A stretch of 64,000 bases of DNA from Pseudorasbora parva (Eukaryota > Chordata > Actinopteri > Cypriniformes > Gobionidae): assembly GCF_024679245.1 (NCBI RefSeq), contig NC_090187.1, forward strand, positions 22,715,995 to 22,779,994. Reading direction: 5' to 3'. The notes beneath the pieces were generated by a model that did no database searches, was not told the DNA's origin, and was given only the letters and a program-made list of their open reading frames with translations. Shown in pieces: positions 42,066-52,889 of this stretch. Within the stretch, counting starts at the first letter, position 1. Each line of letters starts with the position of its first letter. The translations under genes were made by a program, and so were the position numbers.

Positions 42066-42481
42066 GTAACACTTTACAATACGGGTGCACTAATATGCAT
42101 TAATTCATGCTTAACTAATGTACAGATAATCATGAGTTAATGTATTACTAATGGTAAACTAACCCATTTATTAATGATTACTGCATAAGTAACTAATGGA
42201 GATTCTACATGATTAATAGATTAAGTAATCATTAAATTAAACGTGTCATAATGTATTAATTCCTTAATAACATATTATATTAACTAATAATGTAAATTAA
42301 CGTGTTAATTACCACAGCCATGCATTTCAACTTCGATAATGATGTAGAATCTTCATTAGCATGCAGTAATCATTATTAAATGGTTTAGTTCACCATTAGT
42401 AATACATTAACTCATCATTATCTGTGCATTAGTTAAGCATGAATTAATGCATATTAGTGCACCCGTAATGTAAAGTGTTAC
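42066..42481. mobile_element. 416-bp foldback MITE with TAACACTTTA-type ends
   Basis: The left arm starts GTAACACTTTACAATACGGG and the right arm ends CCCGTAATGTAAAGTGTTAC. Pairing continues for about 60 bp through GTGCACTAATATGCATTAAT. The interior also has inverted similarity (TGTAGAATC near 42350 against GATTCTACAT near 42200), so the whole element could fold back. Confidence 0.75.
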
Positions 42482-42829
42482 TGTTTTTGTTTTTGTTTTT
42501 GTTTAAGCAGAATGTCTGATCTTTTTTTTAATATATTGCATTTTCAGATATTCAAACAAAATACTCTGGGGGCTATGACATTTAGGAGGCTATTAATTTA
42601 GTTAGTTAATTTTAATTAGTTTGATTAACAACACTGGTTTGGTTTAGATCCATATGCTTTTTAGGGGTGTAAGGTTAAAATGTCCCATAACCTTTTCAGT
42701 CATTTGTGATTACAGCATATTCAGATTGATACACAGAGTATTTAGGCTATTATTGAAAGTGTTTGACTGATTCTTTGAAAAGATCCCAAATGAACAATTT
42801 GCACAGAAATCACTATAATTCTTATGCCA

Positions 42830-43140
42830 GTGTGACAGCTCCTACTCACACTGCTCTGAGTGAAGTTTGAATCAGTGTCACCGGCAATAAATCAGTAGTA
42901 GCTGGTCTCTATTACACTGATCTTCCGAAACTTCACACCCATCCACGTCCCTGCACCAATGTGACTTGTCCTACAGCCACTCCCACTGGGTTTTGAATCA
43001 GCGTCTGTGGCATGGGAGGCAGAGCTAACAAGCATGCTAAAGACCACAGCCTCTAGCATCAGTCACTAATACACCTCTTAAGGACAGGGACAGCTAGTAA
43101 AGAACTGTACAGAGGCCAGCTAGTAAAGATCTCTGCAGAT
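42830..43140. repeat. Decayed relative of the tRNA-like repeat
   Basis: Shares CAGTAGTAGCTGGTCTCTAT and a box-B-like GGGTTTTGAATCAGCGTC with the repeats at 10700-11090. It is too diverged for promoter boxes to be certain. Confidence 0.35.
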
Positions 43141-43165
43141 AAGAGTTCTTAAAACATTGATTTCT

Positions 43166-43202
43166 TAATGTTAAGTGGTCTCTTAATTTTTTTCCAGAGC
43201 TG
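43166..43202. repeat. Single Tc1/mariner-type end
   Basis: TTAAGTGGTCTCTTAATTTT followed by CCAGAGCTG and TA matches one end of the 80-bp mini-element at 28378-28457. Confidence 0.5.
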
Positions 43203-43439
43203 TATGCCAAAGATTTATGGATAATGCACTTTATCTCTAATGGCAGAGGTTCTTAAACAATATGTCTAAGTCACGATACATATATATTCAATATAACTGA
43301 GGCTTTATGCAAATTTCCAGCCAATTGAACTATAAAGTTGTTCTAATTTTGCAGACATAAGCTGTGTTTTGATCTTATCTGTGTCAGTTATTTGCTCCTG
43401 CTGTGCACTAACAGCACAGCCACGACCTCTTCTCTGTAG

Positions 43440-43890
43440 AATAGAGTCCCCTGCTGGAAATGTTTCTTGATATGATCTTCATTAACTTTTTAATTGGTAT
43501 GCCCGCTGTGTCTGGAGGTCAGTACTACTATATGCGTGACCTGGGACCCTTTGCTCGTTCTTTTATGGGTGGCCAGGTCCCTTCTGCTTTACCTCACAGC
43601 ACTTTTCTCCTGGAATTCTTTTGAATTCACCCCAAACAGAGGTAATTATCATAAAGCCTCCGTTTGGGTGAAGATATATTGTTGTTGAAGCTCTGCCGGT
43701 TCATTGGGGAGAGGTTAATTGTGTAATCAGAAACTTCATCATCTGACGCTCGACTGGGATGCGTCGAACAGGGGCCAGTGTAATTGGATGCTTATGCATT
43801 TGTTTGAGAGAAGAGTGGTGGGATGTTTTATCGGCATTACTTTTCGTTGTAATTGAGCCTGCGAAAGGTTAATGAGTTTCTGCATTGAGG
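43440..43890. promoter_or_regulatory. Candidate conserved non-coding element
   Basis: A complex, non-repetitive 450-bp stretch with several homeodomain-like cores: GGTAATTATC near 43640, GTTAATTGTG near 43713, GTAATTGGATGCTTATGCAT near 43780 and GTTGTAATTGAG near 43847. Clustered TAATT and TATGCAT motifs resemble developmental enhancers. Inference only. Confidence 0.28.
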
Positions 43891-44162
43891 GAAAAACCAA
43901 ACCAAACCAAGAAAAAAAAAAGAAGACAAACAAAAAAACAAATGGAAGAATCAGCTTCTTGAGAAGAAAAAAAAATGTTTATAAGGTTAAGTTTTGTTTG
44001 CCGTCTGAGCTTTTGCACACAGAGAGATAATTAAAATGAAGCATATGATATGAGGGTGTTCCATCAGGCCTCACACTCCCAAAAGTGATAACTCAGCAGA
44101 TGATAGAGAAACATTTATAGAACAAATGAAGGAAATAGGCTGTTGGATCAGGTCATTATTAA

Positions 44163-46585
44163 TCTTTTACAAATGTTGAAAACCTATCCCCTTTAAGTAA
44201 AAGAGTCTGTTACACTAAGGACATGCACATTTAAATAAAAAAAGTGCCTCCAAAAAGCTCCAGTAGTCTCTTTCGAAGATGGCTAATGACAAGGTAACTT
44301 GGCTGAAAGGAAGCTGTATTTGACACTATTGTGTTGGTCCTTATTTGCTGCTCCACTAGGAATTCATTAGTCTCCTGAAGGTGTGCTGTGATATCTGGCA
44401 TTAAGATGTTAGCAGCATATCATTCAAGTCTTGTAAGTTGAATAGGGGAATACTGTTTCCACCAAGGGTGTACATTGTCTGCAACAACACTTATGTAGGC
44501 GGTACGTGTCAAAGTAACATCCACATGGATGGCAGGACCCAAGGTTTCCCAGCAGAACATTGCCCAAAGCATCACAGTGGCTCCACAGGCTTGCCTTCTT
44601 CCCATAGTGCATCCTGGTGCCATGTGTTCCCAATGTAAGTGACACACACTCACCCGGCCATCCACGTGATTCATCAGACTAGGCCACCTTCTGCCATTAC
44701 TCCGTGGTTCAGTTCTGATGCTCACGTGCCCACTGTTGGCGCTTTCAGCAGTGGAGCTATGCAACCCCACACATACAACAGACTGCGAATGGTTCCTTTA
44801 TGAAGAGATAATCAGTGTTATTCACGTCATATTGTGCCTATGTTTATTTATTGTTTTTGTGCTGACTTTAATGTGGATTGTATTAAATTATGTATCGCAA
44901 TACTAAGCATACTGTAAGTTATGTAATAATTATTAATAAATATATAAAGTATTTGTTACTGTAATAAGAATTTAGAGCTTTATTTTGGGGTGAAATGTGG
45001 CCAGGTCATGTTTACATGGGACTTACCCATATATGCATATGTAGAAATCACATTTGCATACAAATAGTTAAGCCACACATGTAAGTTATAAATCAATACT
45101 ATTTTTTGTCCTTTAAAGGCTATATAATGAATGTATTAAGTGTGAGGAGGTGCATCTTACTTTTAACATGAATTGTATCCCATTGCCAGGCATCTAACTG
45201 GTGTAGAATACTTTTCTACAATCTCATCTGAGAAGTTGCGAGAACATGAATCTCCTTTAAAGCACCAACAAACAACTCGTCAACCATCGAGATTATCCCT
45301 AGTCTATAATCTAAAATATCTGAATGTAAAAAATAATTTCCAGCACTCAGGAAAAGAAATTACAGGGATGTTTTTCTGTTTATTACTTCCGAAAGCTCCA
45401 GAAATATATGTCATCTTGATTTGTTGTAGATCAATATGATGGTTTAAGCAAATTTCCCTGATGCAATCATGCAAGACTATTTAGTCTATGTGTCGCTGAA
45501 TCAAGTAACTGACATGGTCCAAATTTGTACATTTTGTCAATCACATAAAAACGAGCACCAGAATGGACTTTTTTTTTTTTTCAGGACACTTTTATATTCT
45601 GGCATTTATGTTTTTCAGCGTGTATAGAAGAAAATTCAACACAAATTAGACAATTGCAAACATACAATAGGAGTATAGACTAGAGGTATAAACATATAGC
45701 TCAGATTATTTGCCATTAATTATTAAGTGTTTAGTTTAGTTTCTTGGTTCCACAGAGGAAAGAACATCAGTTGGGTTTGGAAAGACATGAGGATGAGTAA
45801 ATTATGACATCATTTGTAATTTTTGGGTGAACGAACACTTTAAATCTCTATCATTCATAGACAACATCTCTCCTCAAAACCTATCCACTTTAAGTAAGAG
45901 AGTCTGTTACACTAAGGACATGCACAATTAAATACATTAAAAAAATTTTTTTAAAAAAATGAATTGGAGCTTTTTGAACAAGTATTCTCTTTCGAAGATT
46001 GCTAATGACAAGGTCACTTGGCTGAGAGGCCGCTGTTTTTATTTTATCATTATGACATAATATTGTGTTGGTCCCTTATTTGCTGCTCCACTAGGAATTC
46101 ATTAGTCCCCTGAAGGTGTGCTGTGATATCTGGCATTAAGATGTTAGCAGCATATCATTCAAGTCCTGTAAGTTGAATAGGGGAATACTGTTTCCATAAA
46201 AGGGTGTACATTGTCTGCACCAATACTTAGGTAGGTGGTATGTGTCAAAGTAACATCAAAGTAACAAAGTAGAAGTTCTTTTTTTTTTTCAGGACATTTT
46301 TTATGTTCTGGCATTTGTGTTTTTCAGCGTGTATAGAAGAAAATTCAACACAAATAAGACAATTGCAAACATACAATAGGAGTATAGACTAGAGGTATAA
46401 AAATATAGCTCAGATTATTTGCCATTAATTTTTAAGTGTTTCAGTTCAGTTTCTTGATTCCACAGAGGAAAGAACATCAGATGGGTTTTGAACGACATGA
46501 GGGTGAGTAAATGAATTTGTATTTTTTGGGTGAACGAACACTTTGAATCTCTATCATCCATAGACAACACCTCTCCTCACTCTCC
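44163..46585. repeat. Local tandem duplication; second unit internally deleted
   Basis: Block B at 44163-44515 recurs at 45873-46262 (shared AAGAGTCTGTTACACTAAGG in the first and GAGAGTCTGTTACACTAAGG in the second, then CTAGGAATTCATTAGTC). Block C at 45567-45872 recurs at 46278-46585 (shared TTTTTCAGCGTGTATAGAAG). The order is B, 1.05 kb of other sequence, C, then B, C. This fits duplication of a 1.7-kb unit followed by loss of the middle of the second unit, next to a repeated CAAAGTAACAT at 46246-46265. Confidence 0.72.
44420..44770 (-). pseudogene. Tc1-like transposase fragment (gamma family)
   Basis: Minus-strand translation gives NHVDGRVSVCHLHWEHMAPG, then CTMGRRQACG, VMLWAMFCWETLGPAIHVD and VADNVHP, the central part of the same Tc1-type transposase as at 28690-29612. 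Neither end of the gene is present. It lies in the part of the duplicated unit that was lost from the second copy. Confidence 0.65.
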
Positions 46586-46993
46586 CCAGTCTGCTGTCAT
46601 TTCTCCCGCTGTTCTCCGTCTGTTTTTCCCGTGAAAACCCATTAAATCTGACTTCAGGACATGCTGTGATTTGTTGATGGTTGATATCTGTTTTGGGTGT
46701 GCAGTGTTTCGATTAAAAAGCTGACTCAAGCAATAAAAAGGAGATGCGAATATAAGTATATACATTGTCTATAAATATATTATTGATGATAACCGTAATT
46801 TTGTCATGACCTTGCTTTTGTTCCTGACACGCAGTAGATCGTATTATAGATGCATATACATCACAAGCCCACCATAATGCAGTACAGAAGCCATAGTGCA
46901 TCAATATTACGGTTTGCAAACTTCCTTTTTCATTTCAATTCACTGTAAACCTGAAATACTTAAACTTTAAATGTCTTAAACTAAAAAAGTGTT

Positions 46994-47696
46994 TAGGCTG
47001 TCAATCGATTAAAATATTGAATCACGATTAATCACGATTGTCGTGAGTTAACTTGTGACTAATCACAACTTAATCACACATTTTTATCAGTTCTAAATGT
47101 ACCTTGAATTAATGTTATACAAGTTTTTAATGTAGGATTATAATTAGTGAAACCATACTCAGAGCGCAAGACCAAATTCTGGAGGAGGCAGTCCCAGTTC
47201 GGATGTACTTGAACTGTGCCACGATTCAAAAGTGTGAGAAACACCGACTTGGGAGCGCTCTTGTTCAGAGAAGTAACCTGTGCATTCGTTTTAGCCGACT
47301 GCAATGTATAGTTCAATAAAACACATAAGAGTGATGGTGTTAATGATTTACCTCAGATATGAGCGAGAGTGAGCTTGCAGTGTATTCGTGCATCACACAT
47401 GCAGTCTCCTCAGAGTCCCTTTACAAGCATGCAAAAAAAGCCCACATCATCCAATATATTGACCTGCATTCTGTTTTCTATCTTACCCTGTGGATGTTTG
47501 TGATTATGTAAGATGCATGCAAATGCACCAGGGTTCAACAGAATTAAGTTGACAAGAGCTGTGGGGGAACCGAGAACTTTCGCGCTCGGACTTGGACTAC
47601 AGCAAACGCCTTATAAAATTGAACTAGAGTCTAATAAAAGAGGCAACGGATCAAACAGAAAATGCGTGCTGCATTGTGCGTTAATGAACAGCCCTA
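46994..47696. mobile_element. hAT-like TIR element, old
   Basis: The left end TAGGCTGTCAATCGATTAA and the inverted right end TAGGGCTGTTCATTAACG are imperfect repeats of a type common in fish hAT elements. GTTT occurs on both flanks, too short to prove a duplication. No transposase. Confidence 0.5.
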
Positions 47697-47819
47697 GTTT
47701 GAGTTAGCTCTACTTAAACCAGTTAAATAGTTTAAGCGATAGGGTTTACAGTGTTGCCATCTTTATTAAAAAAGTCTTAAATCAATAATGAGAAAATGTT
47801 TCAGATTTTAGATTCATTA

Positions 47820-47899
47820 TAGATTATACACAAAGTTTGATTGAATACTACTTATGTCTTCTGTGTCAGATGATCTTTCAGAAATTATTCTAATATGCT
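47820..47899 (+). repeat. Interspersed repeat R1, copy 3, left part
   Basis: Matches R1 up to CTAATATGCTG, where the DIRS family B element begins. R1 resumes at about 50800 with TCAATGTTGAAAACAGTTTT. Confidence 0.55.
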
Positions 47900-48077
47900 G
47901 TTCCCTTCTCGAGGGAATTTGCACTGCGTCATCGAGATGACAGTTTGGGTACGCCCCCAGAGTGACACATCTGAAGCGTGAATGAAAAAAGTACAATCCT
48001 GATTGGTGTTGCGTCATGACATAGTATGTGACGGCATACCAGGAAGGTTCAAAGGGATGCTGCATCATGTTGCCGGA

Positions 48078-48545
48078 AAACCGTTTCAACAGATGCCTCC
48101 CTCACTGGCTGGGGCGCGGTCATGGAAGGCTGCTTTGCGAGAGGTCCATGGGGGACCCAGCATTCTGGTCTACAAAGCTCTGAGGAGCTTCTTCTCGGAC
48201 CTCTGTGTCCTACTGTCCACTGTGGTTCTCCCTCAGGCATCCAGCCCCGTTGGGTTTGGATTGCATGACACTAACATGGCTGAGGCTGCGGCTGTATGCA
48301 TTTCCCCCGATTGCTCTGCTCCCGGGAGTTCTGGAGTGGGTCCGCCGGGAGGGTGTCAGCCTTCTCCTAGTAGCATCCCAGTGGCCGACTCGAGTTTGGT
48401 TCTCCGACATCATCGACCTGCTAGACGGCCTCCCATGGCAGATTCCTTTGAGGTGGGATCTGCTGTCTCAGGCGGAGGGCACAATATCTCAGACCCGACC
48501 AGAGTTGTGGAACCTATGGGTCTGGCCCCTGAACCTAGGAGAAGG
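48078..48545 (+). pseudogene. DIRS B RT/RNase H C-terminal remnant
   Basis: Starts within RNase H at TDASLTGWGAVM (48090 onward), loses most of that domain, then continues in the frame of 48205-48792 with LRHPAPLGLDCM, YAFPPIALLPGVLEWVRR and QWPTRVWFSD. The segment LGLDCM..W corresponds to the LDAMVQEW of copy A2 that is deleted in copy A1. RT motifs, including YIDD, are absent. Confidence 0.7.
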
Positions 48546-50573
48546 CTTGTCAGCAGGTGTTGTGGAGACCTTACTCAGCTCCAGAGCTCCTTCCACCAGG
48601 AGACTGCACAGCCTGAAGTGGAATGTGTTTTTCACTCTGTGTAGAGAGCGTGAAGTGAACCAAGTTAACTGCCCGGTGGCTTCAGTGCTGGAGTTCCTCC
48701 AAGATCGCTTCTCTGCCGGGCTCACCCCGTCCACATTTAAATGTGTCATGAACTGGCTTTTTTTTATACTGTTGTCTGAGGTCAACTACTGATGATGTGT
48801 GTTTTACATTCAAAAACATCATAACTCAACATCAAACAAGTAATAGGCTATTTTCTACACTGGTTTTGAGGCTCTTTCCAAAACGCTGTGTTTTGGTGGG
48901 CGTTGAGCACTGGACACTTGACAGTAAACGCCCACAGCTAGGATTGGAAAAAAAAATCATATTTAATGAGCTTCAGCTCCCCTGTCAGTTCAGGGAGAGG
49001 AGAGAATGAGGGAGAAGCAGCAACCAGAATGATTATCTTGATCAAAAGGCTTCGTAAACGTCATTTGTTTTATTAAAAGGTAAAAAGAACGGAATATAAT
49101 GAGATTCATCAGACTGTCAGGCTTTGCGAGCCCTGGCCCATACGTATCTGAGTTCAGTGTGCTGAGGTATGTTCTGTTAGACACATACACATAAGCAAAA
49201 CAATCTACTGTATAACAATACAGTACTATTACATATAAAAACACGTTTTTCTTACATGTGTGTTGCACCATTCCTGTCGGATCCAAATTCAGCATCGACC
49301 GGAGATTTGTTTACAAATGATTCCACAGTGAACTGAAGTGAATATGTCTTCCCCATGTGAGCTGGAACTTCATTTAAAATAAAGTTCAACCACTCATTCC
49401 TAATATTAGGATCAGAAGGAAGCTTATGCAGCGACTGTGTTCTTCCACAACCAGGAATAGCGCAATATCTTAATCTTCCTCTGCATGTGTATTGTTGTTG
49501 ACCAGCTAGTATGAGCCGTCCATGAGTCGGTGGGCGGGACTACTGGATTAGACGTGCTGTATATTTTGTAGAGGCGGTGTTTCGTCGTGCACTGACGTCA
49601 ATATGAAGCACAGGACAGTTTGCTGAGCCTGGTGTCTATAAAAGCTTTTCTTTAACTAACAAGGACGTTTTTAGCTCTGAAACTTAAAGGATAATCTTAT
49701 ATTACCATTACCTTTTTATATATCAAAAGCTTAAGGGAAAGTCGATACCTCAATTCATCACCCCTTTAAGGTATACGTAGATGCCATTGGGGCTTTCCAC
49801 TCACCTATAAGAGATGTACAGCTGGGGAGGCACCATTTGTTTGTATGGTTCCTCTGTGGTGCTTAGAGGATGAGGCCTGTGGCTCATTCCAAAATCCCAA
49901 CCTGGGACCTGGTAGTAGTGCTCGAGGGGCTGGCCGAGGCCTCTTTAGAGCCGCTGGAGTCGGCCAAGGCCAAGAACCTGACCCTCAAGGTGCCTTTCTC
50001 GTTGCCATCACTTCTCTGAGGAGAATGGGAGACCTCCAGGCTTTGACAATTACGGCAATTTTCTTGGAGTTTGCCCCAGGCTGAGTTAAGGCCATCTTGG
50101 ACCCGACTCCGGGATACGTGCCTAAGGTGCCAACTAATGTGGCATGGTCAGTGGTTCTTCAGGCCTTCCATTCACCACATCATGTGACGGCGGAAGAGGG
50201 CAAACTTCACCTCCTCTGTCCAGTTTGGGCATTGAGGATTTATCTGGAGAAGTCTGCGCAATGGAGTCAGATCAATTGTTGGTGTGTTTTGGTCCACCTA
50301 AGAAAGGGCTGCCTGCTTCAAAACAGACAATCAATAACTGGATTGTCCATGGTATAGCCACGGCTTATCAGATGCACAATTTGCCTTCAACGATAGCCGA
50401 TTCCACGTGAGGGCTCATTCCACCAGGGGCATGGTCTCCTCGGTGGCCCTCCTTTCTGGAGCCTCTTTGCAGGAGATCTGCGAAGCAGCCGGGTGGGCCA
50501 CTCTGCACACCTCCATTAGATACTATGGTCTGCACTTCCCGGCGATGCCAGGCGCCAGAGTGCTCGCCTCCTG
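48535..50573 (+). pseudogene. DIRS B tyrosine recombinase, split by a TTAA element
   Basis: The N-terminal part (LLSSRAPSTRRLHSLKWNVF to LTPSTF) runs to the TTAA target at 48737. After the inserted element it resumes at 49770 with VYVDAIGAFH, then SLRRMGDLQAL (first catalytic Arg region), LCPVWALRIYLEKSAQ, HSTRG (near 50420) and the terminal SIRYYGLHFP (near 50516) with the Tyr region. Stops and frameshifts occur, for example near 49870, 50083 and 50310. Catalytic signature residues remain recognisable, but the gene is dead. Confidence 0.75.
48737..49769 (+). mobile_element. TTAA family A element, copy 4, complete
   Basis: TTAA at 48737-48740 and 49766-49769 flanks 1025 bp that starts ATGTGTCATGAACTGG and ends TTCATCACCCCT. 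It interrupts the DIRS B recombinase at codons for ThrPheLys; the host frame is continuous on both sides once one TTAA is counted, which proves a clean insertion. No transposase is encoded. This is the reference copy for family A in the window. Confidence 0.85.
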
Positions 50574-50631
50574 AGTGTGCCTGTTTTCAGCTTCACACTA
50601 GGTGGTTGTGATTGGTGTGGCACATTGGGTA

Positions 50632-50760
50632 CTCGTTTTCCAAACTGTCATCTTGATGATGCAGTGCTAGTTCCCTCAAGAAGGGAACGTCTCGTGTTAT
50701 GACTATAACCTATGTTTCCTAAGAGGGAACGACACACTACGTCTCGTCGCCACACTCATC
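50632..50760 (+). repeat. DIRS B internal complementary region
   Basis: GGTACTCGTTTTCCAAACTG to AAGAAGGG is the inverted copy of the element's left edge. It is followed by AAC and then GTCTCGTGTTATGACTATAA, expected to complement the lost right edge. Confidence 0.6.
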
Positions 50761-50799
50761 GTCGGAGTGCTCGCTTCAACGCAGTAAGCTATATGTGCT

Positions 50800-50901
50800 T
50801 TATCAATGTTGAAAACAGTTTTGCTCTTAATATTTGTTTGTGGAAATGGGGATACATTGTAGGAATCTTTTATAAATAGAAAGTTCAAAGAACAGCATTT
50901 G

Positions 50902-50995
<94 letters not shown>

Positions 50996-51160
50996 ATATG
51001 TGTGTATTATAACTTTATAAATGTCTTTGCTGTCACTTTTGATAAATGTGACCTTGGTAAATTAATCAACATGTATTATTCAAATATCAACATAAACAAT
51101 AATAATACAAATAATACCGAACCAAAACTTTTGAATAGTGCTGTAGCTGAAGTCACAACA
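50800..51160 (+). repeat. Interspersed repeat R1, copy 3, right part, with (TA)n
   Basis: R1 resumes after the DIRS insertion with ATGTTGAAAACAGTTTTGCT and continues past a TA/TG microsatellite (50907-51006) into ATAAATGTCTTTGCTGTCAC. Confidence 0.55.
50907..51006. repeat. (TA)n then (TG)n microsatellite
   Basis: About 37 TA units followed by interrupted TG units. Confidence 0.92.
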
Positions 51161-51229
51161 ACTGTGGTGTCATAACAACATAAACCGCAAAATTACTTGG
51201 TGCATGTCTTGTACACAGATCAGTTGATT

Positions 51230-51930
51230 TTGGCTTGCATGACCTCAAATGACTCTGAATGACTACATAGCTGACACACAGCATGAATAAATCAGTTCAG
51301 GTTTAATCAAATACACACACACATAGTACAAACCAATCAACAGCTATGAGTCTGAGCAGCTTCATTATTTGCAAATGATTTGCAACCCTGACGGAAGCTT
51401 TGTGCGCTGTGAGGAAGGCCTGGGGCAAATATTGGAAAGCTTCACTGTAATAAATAAGAAAATAAAAAAGAATGCATTAAAAATGCCGGAGCTAAGTAAT
51501 TTCATTTCACTGTGTGGATGTAATATCTTTACTTTTTTCAGCACTGTTATGGAATATGAGATGGGATGGCACTGAAATGAAATTGAGGTAAATTTGGAAA
51601 TATCAGAATTAATCCATCTGCGGTAGCGCAATCATGTTTTTTTTTTTTGGGGGGGGGGGGGGGGTTGACTTTTACGTCAAACTACAGAATGATGTGCTGA
51701 TGGAACACTGTCATTAATCCACCATCAGTAGAAGAGTTGTTTACTTTCCACATCTTAACCGTACAATTAAGACAATTGTTAGCCATGCCCACATCCGCCC
51801 TTGCCATTATGACACAAGCAGGCTGCCATTGTTCCAGGATCAATGGAGAAGTTTGTGTTTCCTTCTCTATAATTTGGAAATTAGACACAATCACAGTCAC
51901 TCAAGAATCATTCACAAAACAGTGAGGCTA
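51230..51930. promoter_or_regulatory. Candidate conserved non-coding element
   Basis: A non-repetitive stretch with TTTGCAAATGATTTGCAA near 51368, GTAATTTCATTTCACTGTGT near 51498, a SOX-like ATTGTTCCAGGATCAATGG near 51828 and TAATTTGGAAATTAG near 51870. A T/G homopolymer tract (about 51636-51664) interrupts it. No frame has a known domain. Confidence 0.27.
51636..51664. repeat. Homopolymer T then G tract
   Basis: About 11 T followed by about 16 G. A G run this long is prone to copy-number change and could form quadruplex structure. Confidence 0.9.
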
Positions 51931-52689
51931 AGGCAATTTTCTCTAAAAACAAATGAGCAAGTATTTCATCATATGAGAGTTAACATGTAATCAAAACGGA
52001 TGTTCTTTACTATGCATATGTTTGCAGTTAAAAGTGTGTCCTTATTGTAAGTAATTGATTTTTTTTTTTTTTTTAAAGGCAAGATCACCACCAGATGTCG
52101 CTTTTCAAAACAATAACAAAGGCATAGCTTGGTGACGCCGTGGATGAGCGTGGAATCATGGGAGTTGTCGTCTTCACCTCTACAACAGATGGAAAGCAAT
52201 CTGACAGGACTCAACAGAAATCATGTTCATCATCGGTGACCTAATATATTAAAGTTTTGTACAGGCCAGGGCAGAGAGCCTGGGACATTTTACATTGCTT
52301 TTGTACTATGCTTGTTGTTCTTTAAGTATGTTTTCTAGTTAAAGGAAGGAAGCAATGAAGTGTAACGTCCACCTCCTTTGTCCCTGAACTTAAACTTTGT
52401 TAGAGTAATGTTTGATCAATTCACAATGTATTTAATTCTAAAAGCATCCAAACAGTGGCTCACATGTCTAATAAAATGCATAGCATACTGCATATTAAAG
52501 GCACAGCTAATTGTGACATTTATTACAATGGGTTTATGTTAAGATTGTTATAGGTTCACTTGTTGTTCACACACAATTGTTATATTTAAAGCCTTTTACA
52601 ACTAATAGCTTTTAATTATACTGTAAATATTGACTGGCTAAAATTAATTGCTAAAATTGAGAAAATAAATTTCCTAGAGAAATTAATAA
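51931..52689. other. Unassigned AT-rich interval
   Basis: Contains a T tract near 52060-52075. No gene or element is recognised. Confidence 0.4.
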
Positions 52690-52690
52690 A

Positions 52691-52760
<70 letters not shown>
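52690..52760. repeat. (AAT)n microsatellite
   Basis: About 23 AAT units, 130 bp before the minisatellite. Confidence 0.93.
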
Positions 52761-52889
52761 GGTTTTATTTATAACACACTTTTCATTCTCAGTGCAACAA
52801 AGGGAAAAAATAACAAACAAAAAAAACAAAAAAAGAATAACAAGTAAAAATATAGAATACTACAAACAATAAACTAACACAGAAAACTG

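Larger units (their letters stand above)
47900..50800 (+). mobile_element. DIRS retrotransposon, family B, decayed and internally deleted
   Basis: The left edge GTTCCCTTCTCGAGGGAATT is followed within 150 bp by an RNase H fragment, so ORF1 and most of the RT gene are deleted. Recombinase sequence follows, cut by a TTAA element (48741-49765). The internal complementary region at about 50632-50760 holds the reverse complement of the left edge (CAAACTGTCATCTTGATGA) joined through AAC (50687-50689) to other-end sequence. The right inverted repeat is mostly missing. Protein similarity to family A is clear but nucleotide divergence is large, so this is an older, distinct family. Confidence 0.75.

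Noticed and set aside
48003..48644. Independent 213-residue gene
   Set aside because: Mixed-frame translation of decayed DIRS B sequence; the neighbouring frame carries the RT/RNase H similarity.
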